A DNA stretch of 64,000 bases, from NCBI RefSeq assembly GCF_001583495.1, contig NZ_LQAQ01000042.1, positions 124,001 through 188,000 of the forward strand, read 5' to 3'. The stretch is from Flammeovirga sp. SJP92. GTDB taxonomy: Bacteria > Bacteroidota > Bacteroidia > Cytophagales > Flammeovirgaceae. The translations under genes and the position numbers were made by a program. The notes beneath the pieces were generated by a model. It was not told the origin of the DNA, ran no database searches, and saw only the letters and a list, made by a program, of their open reading frames with translations. This document shows, piece after piece, positions 36,978 through 45,294 of this stretch; position 1 is the stretch's first letter, and the number at the start of each line of letters is the position of its first letter.

Positions 36978-37676
36978 CTAGCGGTTTAATATTTCTTCAA
37001 AATCGGCCATAAATCCTGATAGTACAAATGGATCAAGACTTGAGTGATCAAACGTAATAGACAAAGGAATAAACAACAGATCACCTTGTTGATAACGTTT
37101 GCCAAAATAGAAGTAAGGCCTTGCTGAATCCAAAGCAGACGCATGAAGCTGAAAGCTTGTGAACTGTAAGTTGGGTAAGTTGCCAATAAAATGTGCTGTA
37201 GCCCAAACTAACACAGGTAGAGGAGCAAAATCGCCTTCTCTATTGAAAGCATAGTCTACACACTTTTTATAATTACGGAAATACTCTTCTACTGTAGAAT
37301 TGGCAGGATCTTCTACAATAATTTCAGTAAATCTTGTTTCACCACCTACAGCTATCGGAGAGAAAACGGGTAGGTTATCAAAGACATACCATTCGTTTTC
37401 TAGTTTTCTATACCTAAAATAAGGGTGCTTTTTCATTGCTTCGACCAATGCCCACATTAAGTAAGCGGTAAAAGAAGCTCCTTCATATTTTTTTAAATTG
37501 TCTTTATAATATTGGTAGCCCTTTGTAATATCTACTTGAAGGGTCATTTGTAGATTAGGTTCTCTAACAATCTCTTTTTGGTGAAAAAAATTCAACGACC
37601 ATTGCTCATAAGAACTCACTTCGTCCATTTTTAATTTTTTACCACCGTATTTTTGGAGTAATTCTTCTTTTTCCAT
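36978..37676 (-). CDS. Chloramphenicol acetyltransferase-like enzyme (CatA family)
   Basis: A 232-residue cytosolic acyltransferase of the type A CAT fold. Family landmarks are FTAYLMWALVEAMKKHPYFRYR (69-90), PVFSPIAVG (103-111) and the catalytic segment ITFDHSSLDPF. There H211 and D215 correspond to the catalytic His and structural Asp of the HHAVCDG motif, although the flanking residues differ. Catalysis is therefore possible, but chloramphenicol need not be the substrate; chromosomal Bacteroidota homologues are usually uncharacterised. A TTG seven codons upstream is less likely than the ATG at 37676. Confidence 0.85.
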   Translation of the reverse strand: MEKEELLQKYGGKKLKMDEVSSYEQWSLNFFHQKEIVREPNLQMTLQVDITKGYQYYKDNLKKYEGASFTAYLMWALVEAMKKHPYFRYRKLENEWYVFDNLPVFSPIAVGGETRFTEIIVEDPANSTVEEYFRNYKKCVDYAFNREGDFAPLPVLVWATAHFIGNLPNLQFTSFQLHASALDSARPYFYFGKRYQQGDLLFIPLSITFDHSSLDPFVLSGFMADFEEILNR

Positions 37677-37761
37677 CTTATTTAATTTAGTCTGCAAAGA
37701 TGTTTATTTTTTAAATGATAACACAGTGTATCCAAAGAGATTACTGTAAATAAGTTTAAAT

Positions 37762-37800
37762 AAAAAGAGCTATATCGATCGTGATCAATATAGCTCTTTC
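37762..37800 (-). terminator. Terminator of the small membrane protein gene
   Basis: On the minus strand GAAAGAGCTATA pairs with TATAGCTCTTT, followed by TTATTT. It lies 18 bp after the stop at 37818. Confidence 0.85.
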
Positions 37801-37817
37801 AACTATTTTTTTATCTT

Positions 37818-37964
37818 TTAATTACCAGTGTAAACATGTGTTTGTGGTACCTCTTGGAGTGGATTTGAAGATTGACTTACTCCAAAATGAACGCCAATTA
37901 AAATAATGCCTAATGTACCGATAATTGCTGTAGCTCCTTTGATAACTTCTAAAATGTCTTTCAT
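37818..37964 (-). CDS. Small single-pass membrane protein (48 aa)
   Basis: A 48-residue ORF from ATG to TAA on the minus strand. Residues 1-10 (MKDILEVIKG) are followed by a hydrophobic segment (ATAIIGTLGIILIGVHFGV, about 11-29) and a polar tail ending THVYTGN. A well-formed terminator 18 bp downstream and a clean ATG support that it is a real gene. There is no cleavage-site pattern, so it is probably anchored with a short polar C-terminus. No family recognised. Confidence 0.65.
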   Translation of the reverse strand: MKDILEVIKGATAIIGTLGIILIGVHFGVSQSSNPLQEVPQTHVYTGN

Positions 37965-38081
37965 AGTATAGATTTTTTTATTGATTGAAGAGTTGTTCCT
38001 TCATTTTTAAAAAACGGCCAAACTATACTTGAGTTCAATACATTGCAGAGTGTTAACAAAAAGGGAGTTAATGCAGTGAAA

Positions 38082-40568
38082 TTAATTATTTTTAAAGGTT
38101 GTTGTATTGTAAAATGGTTTGCCCGATGTTGTGATTCCTTCTATTTCAACTTGATAATCTGTTGCTTTGTCATCTGTATAAAAAGAAACGGTAGCTTTTC
38201 CGTTTTCATCAAAAATAATATTGGGTTCCCATAAAAGCGTAATTCTATGATCAGGCTTGGCGTGTTCATCTTTTTGAATATCATATTTTGGTTGATAGAA
38301 AGTCCTGCTGGTATAAAAGCCAGGAGAAGTGATGTTGTCCAATCCTGCCACTACATAGGAACCACCACCGCCTTGTCGTGTATAAATTGCAATCACTCCA
38401 TTGATGGAATTACTTGTATAAATACTTCCTTCTGACATATCCAAAACATCAATAAAACCAACTTCTGTCATAGACATGGTTTGCAATAGTGATTTATCCA
38501 CTTGGAAACCATCCAATATTACAGGTATATCAGACTCACCTGACGGTATTGCTTCACCATCTTCACTAAATGATCCTCCAGCAGATGAAAGGTAACCGGA
38601 ACGGCGAAGTATTTGAGCTGTTTTCATTTCTTGAGTTAAAAACTCCCACACATTAAAACCAGATGCATAACCAAGTGAATCGGGAATCAGTCTGGCAGTG
38701 TAGTTGGAATGTAATTTTGAAGTAGGACTAAATTCATCTATTTCTGCTTCATCCTTAATTTCAATTTCATCAAGAATAATTGTTTTTGTACTGAAAGCAC
38801 GGTCAATTTTCTCAATGTTCAAGATTTCTTTTTCAAATTGTGCCAACGAATTCCCTTTGGGTAAAATCGCTTTTTTCTCCTCTATAGGAGAGGTGAGAGG
38901 TGGCTCTAATTCAAAAATTGAAATTTTGACAGCATTGTTATTTGTAACTTTTTTTCTTCTTTCGCTGTATTTTTTTGCTTGAAAAATAAAGTTGGTAGAA
39001 TCAAAGAAGACCATTCCCGTAAATGTAAAACCACCTTCATCATCCGTTAAAACAGAATCATGAATGAAACCTTTGTCTATTGAAGTCATTGAGATTTCAG
39101 CTTTTTGATATTTTTTTTCATTCCAGAAGTTGCTTGTTCTTCCTCTTAAAGAGATACCCGGTTCTGGAATAAACTGTAAATCTAAACTGTCTTTCGCTTC
39201 TTCTATCCAACTGATCTGTCTGAAACCTTGTGTGAGCATAAGATCATCTAAAGCATATTCTTTTTCATTATTATAGTTTTGAAAATACCAAGATGGGTTT
39301 TCTATATTACCATTCAATTCATTGGTCATGATCAACTGAGAAATAATATTATTTTTCTTTTGTGTAAGATCCACTAATTTTTGATCTACAATGGCAATGG
39401 AAGCATCACCATTTAGAGGTGCTCCGTTTTCGTCTTTAAGATCGATTGACAATTCTACTTTTTCTCTTTTTCTGAAGGTATTTTGATTAAGTTGAAGCTG
39501 GACATTTTGTGGTTTGTAATGGAAAATTACTCTTTCTACCACAGGTTGAAGTTTATGATTAAGTAACGTTAGTTTTATGATCCCATTATTCATATCACTT
39601 AATGACATTTTGATTGGAACAAGAGCTTTTCCAGGAGGACATTGCCATGAGTACAATACTTTGTTGTCTGAGGAAGCTAATAAATAACCTCCTTCTTGAA
39701 GGGCTCCATCATTCGAAATCACTTTTATAAATAAGTCGTCTCTTTTTACAACAAATAACGTTGTGCCTTTTTCTTTAGCGACTGGTAGCTCATACTTTTT
39801 GGGTGATTTGTCATGCTCATCCCAATCAAGTACAGCATAAAAACGATCTCCTTTTTCGGCATGAATATAAAAACTCCCCATTCCCAAAGTATTACTCTCT
39901 ACTTTAGTGACGAGATAATCATTCTGATTATAAATTTTAGCTGAAAAAGCTTCACCATAACCGTTTTGATTGACCAGTTTAACACCCATTTTGGTCGATA
40001 ATTGTTCAATAAACTGTCCACTTTCAGGGAAAAACTGAAGGTCATATTTTTTCTTTCTATTTAAAACTTGCTCATTTGTAGCACCCTCTTCCAGAACAAT
40101 CTTTTCTGTTCTTAAAGAGTCAGGATTGATTTGATAAACTTGAATTTCTTGACTGAAAAAAGTGCTGTCACCAAAATTTCTCATCCAATTAGTGTAAGCA
40201 CGGAGTCTGTATCTTCCTTCTTCTAAGTCAGTTCTCAACTTAAAGTCGCCATTACTGTGTTCCCCTTGTCCAAAGATTTTTCTTTCGTCTATAATTTCAC
40301 CAGCAGGAGAGAGCAATTCGACATGTACCGATTTGCTCCATTGGTCGTTAGTAAGAGAAGAAGCTTTTCTTAGATAAACTTTAAACCATAAGTTTTCACC
40401 GGCCATATAATATGGCTTATCAGTATGGACGTAAAGGGCATCATTAGTTTTCAATCGGTTGTTGGTATTGATCATTTTTATTAATTGATCAATAGTAGAT
40501 ATGTTTTCCCAACTCGATAATATAAATATCGGGACAATAATTAGCAGGGAGAGTCGTAATAATCTCAT
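38082..40568 (-). CDS. MG2-domain protein with TonB-plug-like domain
   Basis: An 828-residue exported protein. A signal peptide (LLRLSLLIIVPIFILSS) precedes a macroglobulin MG2-type beta domain at about 44-150 (ALYVHTDKPYYMAGENLWFKVYLR; RLRAYTNWMRN). Further Ig-like and carboxypeptidase-regulatory-like domains follow (SLRGRTSNFWNEKKYQKAEISMTS). Residues about 600-740 resemble a TonB-receptor plug (PVILDGFQVD; NGVIAIYTRQGGGGS), but no beta-barrel follows. A C-terminal WEPNIIFDENGKATVSFYTDD segment recalls alpha-2-macroglobulin-like domains. Related Bacteroidota proteins are annotated as TonB plug-domain or carboxypeptidase-regulatory proteins of unknown role. The start is ATG 40568; a GTG at 40580 is possible. 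Confidence 0.8.
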   Translation of the reverse strand: MRLLRLSLLIIVPIFILSSWENISTIDQLIKMINTNNRLKTNDALYVHTDKPYYMAGENLWFKVYLRKASSLTNDQWSKSVHVELLSPAGEIIDERKIFGQGEHSNGDFKLRTDLEEGRYRLRAYTNWMRNFGDSTFFSQEIQVYQINPDSLRTEKIVLEEGATNEQVLNRKKKYDLQFFPESGQFIEQLSTKMGVKLVNQNGYGEAFSAKIYNQNDYLVTKVESNTLGMGSFYIHAEKGDRFYAVLDWDEHDKSPKKYELPVAKEKGTTLFVVKRDDLFIKVISNDGALQEGGYLLASSDNKVLYSWQCPPGKALVPIKMSLSDMNNGIIKLTLLNHKLQPVVERVIFHYKPQNVQLQLNQNTFRKREKVELSIDLKDENGAPLNGDASIAIVDQKLVDLTQKKNNIISQLIMTNELNGNIENPSWYFQNYNNEKEYALDDLMLTQGFRQISWIEEAKDSLDLQFIPEPGISLRGRTSNFWNEKKYQKAEISMTSIDKGFIHDSVLTDDEGGFTFTGMVFFDSTNFIFQAKKYSERRKKVTNNNAVKISIFELEPPLTSPIEEKKAILPKGNSLAQFEKEILNIEKIDRAFSTKTIILDEIEIKDEAEIDEFSPTSKLHSNYTARLIPDSLGYASGFNVWEFLTQEMKTAQILRRSGYLSSAGGSFSEDGEAIPSGESDIPVILDGFQVDKSLLQTMSMTEVGFIDVLDMSEGSIYTSNSINGVIAIYTRQGGGGSYVVAGLDNITSPGFYTSRTFYQPKYDIQKDEHAKPDHRITLLWEPNIIFDENGKATVSFYTDDKATDYQVEIEGITTSGKPFYNTTTFKNN

Positions 40569-40645
40569 TTCAGTAGTCACGTTTAGTTTGTTATTTAAAA
40601 AGTAAATGTACTATCATTTACTTCAAGTACTGTGACAAATTGATT

Positions 40646-41018
40646 TAATACAAATTCTAATTATTGTTTTGTAGTTATCCCCTTTAAAAAAGAACAATAG
40701 CACCACTGTTTATACCTTTTTTTGATGTGTCTACAATAAATATTAAAGAATTAATAATCAATTATTTTGGCCTTTGTACTTCTGAATTTAAAAATAAGAG
40801 AATGAATATTTAAGTACAAATTCAAAATTATCTAATACAAATTCTATTTATTGTTTTATGATTACTTCCTTCAAAAGACTTTTAGTAGAACCACTATTAA
40901 TACATTTTTTAGCGTTGTACTCACAAAAAATAAATTAAAACTAACTATGATTTATTTTTGACTTAGTACTTAATTCAAATAATAAGTAATTGATGTCGTA
41001 AATAATTTTGTCTTACGG
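40646..41018. repeat. Diverged 187-bp tandem intergenic repeat
   Basis: Two copies start with TAATACAAATTCTA at 40646 and 40833 (187 bp apart). They stay similar along their length: TTATTGTTTT, a TAG-ACCACT-TTA-TACA block, TTTTTT, ATAAAT-TTAAA, TACTT and AATAAG stretches occur in the same order. The copies are partly diverged, and neither encodes a protein. Confidence 0.65.
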
Positions 41019-41065
41019 CTACATTATAATCTATATTTTTAAATGAAGAAAATTGGGATAACACA

Positions 41066-41104
41066 AAAAAAGCTACCTTAAGTTTTCACTTAAGATAGCT
41101 TTTT
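41066..41104 (-). terminator. Terminator of the tricorn-like gene
   Basis: AAAAAGCTACCTTAAGT pairs with ACTTAAGATAGCTTTTT (one mismatch), with A/T runs on both sides. It lies 25 bp after the stop. Confidence 0.9.
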
Positions 41105-41128
41105 CACTGATGATTGATTCAACTATTT

Positions 41129-44100
41129 CTAATTTTTCAACAGTTCATCTACAGCTTTACGAAGTTGCTGGTCAATTCCTTCAACAACAACGTCTTTATC
41201 TTGAGCAATTTTTATATCTGGCTCGATTTGCTGGTTCTCAAGGAAATTGCCATTCATATCTTTGACACCCACTTGAGGAATACCAAATACTAATGATGGA
41301 TCTTGGAGTCTTTCCCACCAAACAGCTGTCATTGTACCTGGTACAGGCATACCGATGATTTTACCAATTCCTAATGTTTTGTAAGCATATGGGAAGGCAT
41401 GAGCATCAGAATAGTTGCCTTCAGATGCTAGAACAGCAGAAGGTTTTGTCCATTTGTTGATAGGTTCAGTACCGAATTTTTGATTATTTGGTGCAAATTG
41501 AGCATAAACCTTTCCACTCAAGAACGTAACAAGGTCATCATGTAACCAACCACCGCCATTGAAACGTGTATCAACGATTAGTGCTTCTTTATTATAATTC
41601 TTTCCTAAGGCTTCGGAATATAATGTTCTGAAAGAAGAACTGTTCATTCCTCTAACGTGAACATAACCGATTTTACCGTTAGAAACCTCTTCCGTTTCTT
41701 TCTCTCTTTGTTTCACCCATCTCTTATAAAGAAGGTCGCCTAGGGTGCCTTGAGAGACAGGCTTAACTTCAGTCTTGAATACTTTACTTTTTGTAGGGTC
41801 AAGAATAGTAAGGTAAGTAGAAGTTCCTTTTTTATGGTTGAGTAATTGGAAATAATCTTGGCCTGAAGTAATCTTCTGACCATCAATTTCAGTAATAATC
41901 ATACCTGCTTCAATATTATCCTCAACCTTCGTCAAAGGACCACCTTCAATTACTTCAAGAATTTCTAATCCATCATTCTGATATTCTGGGTTGTAGAAAG
42001 CACCCAAAGTAGCAGTTTGATCACCATTACGGCTTGAAGGATAATAACGGCAACCTGTATGTGAACCATTCAATTCACCCAGCATCTCACTCAACATTTC
42101 AGAGTAATCATAATTGTTAGTGATATACGGTAAGAATTTAGCGTAAGAAGTTTTGTAATAGTCCCAATCTAAACCATGAATATTAGAATCGTAAAACTTC
42201 TTTTTCACTTGTCTCCAAACGTGCTCAAACATGTAATCTCTTTCAGCCGAACGATCTAAATAATAGGAAGCACCATATGAAATTCCTTTTCTTTTATTCG
42301 ACTTTACGTCCATTTTGGCAAATTTGCCATTTGAAATAAAGAACAGGTTTTTGTGGTCCTTATCAAATTGTAAGTTTCCACCGTAACCTGATAATTTCAA
42401 GACTAATTTCGTTTCATTTTTACGGATGTCTTTTGACCATAAATCAAATCCACCTTCAAAACGAGACATATAGTAAAGCTTGCTGCCGTCTTTGGTCAGT
42501 AGCATATCAGAAGTAAATGAAGAGTTGATTGTCAACCTTAATACGCGGTCATTAAGACCATCAAAGTCAATTACTAATGCTTCTTCTTTTTCTTCCTCTT
42601 CCTTATCGTCACCTTTCTTTTTCTTCTTTTTAGAGTCGTCTTTTTTTGCTTCTTTTTCCTTTTTCTCTTCTTCCTTGCGTGCTTCTTCTAATAATTCAAA
42701 TTCTTCCTTAGAAAGTTGGAACTCATCGTAAGCATCTTTAGTTAAGAATAAAGCAAAAATATCGTCTTCAGCCCCCCAGCTACCATGACTTCTGAAGCCG
42801 TAGCGGTCATTGGAGAAGATGATTGCTTTGCCGTCCATAGCAAACTTCGGCTGACCACTATTGTAACCGCTTTCAGTCAGGTTGATGATGTTTTGATTAC
42901 CAGAAGCATCCACCAATCCAATATCTGAGCTAGTCCATTGATTTGGAGAATATTGAACAGCAAACCATTTTCCATCAGGTGACCAGTCATATGATTGATC
43001 TCCATCTGAGTAGGAGTAATTATAAGTTCCAGGAAGGATTACTCTTTCTTTTTTAGAATCAAGGTTGATGACTTTCAATGTAGTTCTCTCTTCCAAGAAT
43101 GCAATTTCATCACCTTTAGGTGACCACATCGGCTGGAATTCCTCCTCAGCTTTATCAGTCACTACTTTTTCAACAAATGAAGAAGCTGATATAAAATACA
43201 AATCTTCTTCATTTTCAATTTCAGAAGTATAGATATTCCAAGAACCGTTTCTCTCACCAGCATAAACTAATTTTCTGCCATCAGGAGAGAAGCTTACCGA
43301 ACGTTCTTGCTCAGGTGTTTTTGTAATTTGAACAGTAGTATTATAATCTACTGAAGTAACGAATACATCTCCTCTTAATATGAAAGCCATTTCTTTACCA
43401 TTAGGAGAGACTGCAATCTGATTACCACCGCTCGACTTTCGTTCAAAAGTGACATTGTTTACTTTCACATCATTTCGGATTTCAATATTTACTTTTTTAG
43501 GTGTTTCACCTTTTATGAAAGTATAGATTTCACCATCATACCCAAAACACATTTTTCCATCTTCAGCTACAGTTAAGAAACGGATTGGATGTTTTTCAAA
43601 AGAAGTCAATCTTTCTTTGTCGCTTCCATCTAATTTTGTAGTCCAAACATTGAAAGAACCTTCTTCTTCGCTTAAATAAACAATAGTTTGATCGTCTTTA
43701 TAAAACTGAGGATATTGGTCCTCACCTTTAAAAGTCGAGATTTGTTTATGTTTGTTAGAGGCCACATCATAAACCCAAATATCTCTTGTCACTGAAGAAG
43801 TGTGATGCTTTCTCCAGTTGTCTTCATATCCTTTTACATCTTGATAAAGGATTGTTTTTTGGTCCTTACTATAAGTGGCATTTACGGCAGATGTACTTAA
43901 GATCTGTTCAGGTCTTCCACCTTTAATGGAAACACTGTACAATTCTGGTAATCTGAAATAAGGAAACTGAGCACTTTTTTGATCATCTAAAATCGTTGCA
44001 GTAAATAGAATTGATTGGCCATCAGGCGTAAAAGAAGAGGGGATTTCTTTATTTGAATGATAGGTTAATCGTTGAGGAGTACCACCTTCAGCATTCATTA

Positions 44101-44371
44101 CAAATACATCAAAATTCCCGAATCGATCTGAAGCAAAAGCAATTTGTTTGCTATCGGGGCTCCATACTGGTGAAAAATCATGTGCTACATGATGCGTAAT
44201 GGCTTGTGCTTTGCCTCCTTCGGCTGACAAAACATATAAGTCACCTTGGTAAGAAAATGCGATTTTTGAACCGTCAGGAGAAATGGATGGATATCTCATC
44301 CATAATGGAGACTGAGCTAAGCTTGAAAACCCTAATAGACACAATAGGGCAAAACTGAATAGTCTTTTCAT
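41129..44371 (-). CDS. Tricorn-like S41 family peptidase
   Basis: A 1,080-residue exported protein with a signal peptide (KRLFSFALLCLLGFSSLAQ). The N-terminal half (about 20-520) holds TolB/WD-like propeller repeats (SISPDGSKIAFSYQGDLYV, PVWSPDSKQIAFASDR, MWSPKGDEIAFLEE). A very lysine/glutamate-rich linker follows at about 560-605. The second half has the tricorn core, a PDZ segment (EVIEGGPLTKVEDNIEAGMIITEIDG) and the S41 fold (LIVDTRFNGGGWLHDDLVTFLSG, then MPVPGTMTAVWWE). The histidine of LNGSHTG is present, but at the usual serine position after NGGG the motif reads WLHDD. It may be a variant or inactive peptidase, or use another residue. The likely location is the periplasm. Confidence 0.9.
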   Translation of the reverse strand: MKRLFSFALLCLLGFSSLAQSPLWMRYPSISPDGSKIAFSYQGDLYVLSAEGGKAQAITHHVAHDFSPVWSPDSKQIAFASDRFGNFDVFVMNAEGGTPQRLTYHSNKEIPSSFTPDGQSILFTATILDDQKSAQFPYFRLPELYSVSIKGGRPEQILSTSAVNATYSKDQKTILYQDVKGYEDNWRKHHTSSVTRDIWVYDVASNKHKQISTFKGEDQYPQFYKDDQTIVYLSEEEGSFNVWTTKLDGSDKERLTSFEKHPIRFLTVAEDGKMCFGYDGEIYTFIKGETPKKVNIEIRNDVKVNNVTFERKSSGGNQIAVSPNGKEMAFILRGDVFVTSVDYNTTVQITKTPEQERSVSFSPDGRKLVYAGERNGSWNIYTSEIENEEDLYFISASSFVEKVVTDKAEEEFQPMWSPKGDEIAFLEERTTLKVINLDSKKERVILPGTYNYSYSDGDQSYDWSPDGKWFAVQYSPNQWTSSDIGLVDASGNQNIINLTESGYNSGQPKFAMDGKAIIFSNDRYGFRSHGSWGAEDDIFALFLTKDAYDEFQLSKEEFELLEEARKEEEKKEKEAKKDDSKKKKKKGDDKEEEEKEEALVIDFDGLNDRVLRLTINSSFTSDMLLTKDGSKLYYMSRFEGGFDLWSKDIRKNETKLVLKLSGYGGNLQFDKDHKNLFFISNGKFAKMDVKSNKRKGISYGASYYLDRSAERDYMFEHVWRQVKKKFYDSNIHGLDWDYYKTSYAKFLPYITNNYDYSEMLSEMLGELNGSHTGCRYYPSSRNGDQTATLGAFYNPEYQNDGLEILEVIEGGPLTKVEDNIEAGMIITEIDGQKITSGQDYFQLLNHKKGTSTYLTILDPTKSKVFKTEVKPVSQGTLGDLLYKRWVKQREKETEEVSNGKIGYVHVRGMNSSSFRTLYSEALGKNYNKEALIVDTRFNGGGWLHDDLVTFLSGKVYAQFAPNNQKFGTEPINKWTKPSAVLASEGNYSDAHAFPYAYKTLGIGKIIGMPVPGTMTAVWWERLQDPSLVFGIPQVGVKDMNGNFLENQQIEPDIKIAQDKDVVVEGIDQQLRKAVDELLKN

Positions 44372-45294
44372 AAATTGAATTGATTTAATTTAAGTTGTTT
44401 GTTTTGACACTTACGTGAACTTACTAAAAAAATGCTAGTAAATAGCCTTTTAAATGAATTTATGTATTACAACGTATGCTTTTAATGCAATACAGTTGCA
44501 ATAATAAAACTTTTCCTACGATTTGACAACTCTTAAAATAATGTAAATCAATATTTCATTTAAGATAATTTTTTGGAGTGTAAGGTGCTAGATGAAAAAT
44601 CGTTCTTTGCTTGATTTAAGTTGCTGAAAATCAAATTATAACATTTCAATGTAATGTGTGAATAATGTTATAGGTAATTTATTGTGATGATGTTACAATG
44701 CAGATAATCAGTGTAATAACTAGGTGTGTTCCTTGTTTTTATAAAAGTTAAAATGTTTTCAATTCCCAAAATCCTTTCTTAGAATTGTACTAGCAAATAA
44801 CATAAAGCACAACCTAATTTATTATTTAAACCTAGTTCAAACATTAATTTAATGAGATACATCATCTTATAACACGCTAAACATTTATTTCGCTTCATTA
44901 GTGAAGAAAATAATAAGCAGATTTATATACTTTTTTGATAATGTTGAAATTGAATAATCTTTATTCAGTACAATCATTAGTCAACATTATAGCCTTTTCA
45001 GAAGCTATAAGTAGCTTGCTGGTATTGTCTATAGCAATTAGACAAAGGTAGTCAGTATATCTATAGTTTTGAAAATTCATTTCGAATTCCACTTTTTTGA
45101 GTAGAATACATATTTCTGTATTAATAGCAAGGCTATTAATATTGGTATAACAATATACACCTCTTTTATGAAAATTGAGGCTTAATTTGTATGTCAAAAA
45201 ATAAAGTGAACTATAATTCCCTTTGATTACATCAATGGGATGCTGAATACTTATGTTCAACACAAATATCCAATCAATCAATTATTAACTTAAC
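44372..45294. other. Gene-free region upstream of susC
   Basis: About 920 bp of AT-rich sequence between a divergent tricorn-like gene and susC. The minus-strand ORF at 44961-45281 starts with TTG and has no recognisable feature. The region presumably holds the promoters of both flanking genes; I could not identify a reliable promoter or regulatory RNA. Confidence 0.5.

Noticed and set aside
36978-37697. CAT-like gene as a recently acquired resistance gene
   Set aside because: Flanks show no mobile element or change in base use. The catalytic flanks differ from clinical CATs, so it looks like a chromosomal acyltransferase.
44961-45281. Minus-strand ORF upstream of susC
   Set aside because: It starts with TTG, has no recognisable motif or composition of a real protein, and lies in an AT-rich leader.
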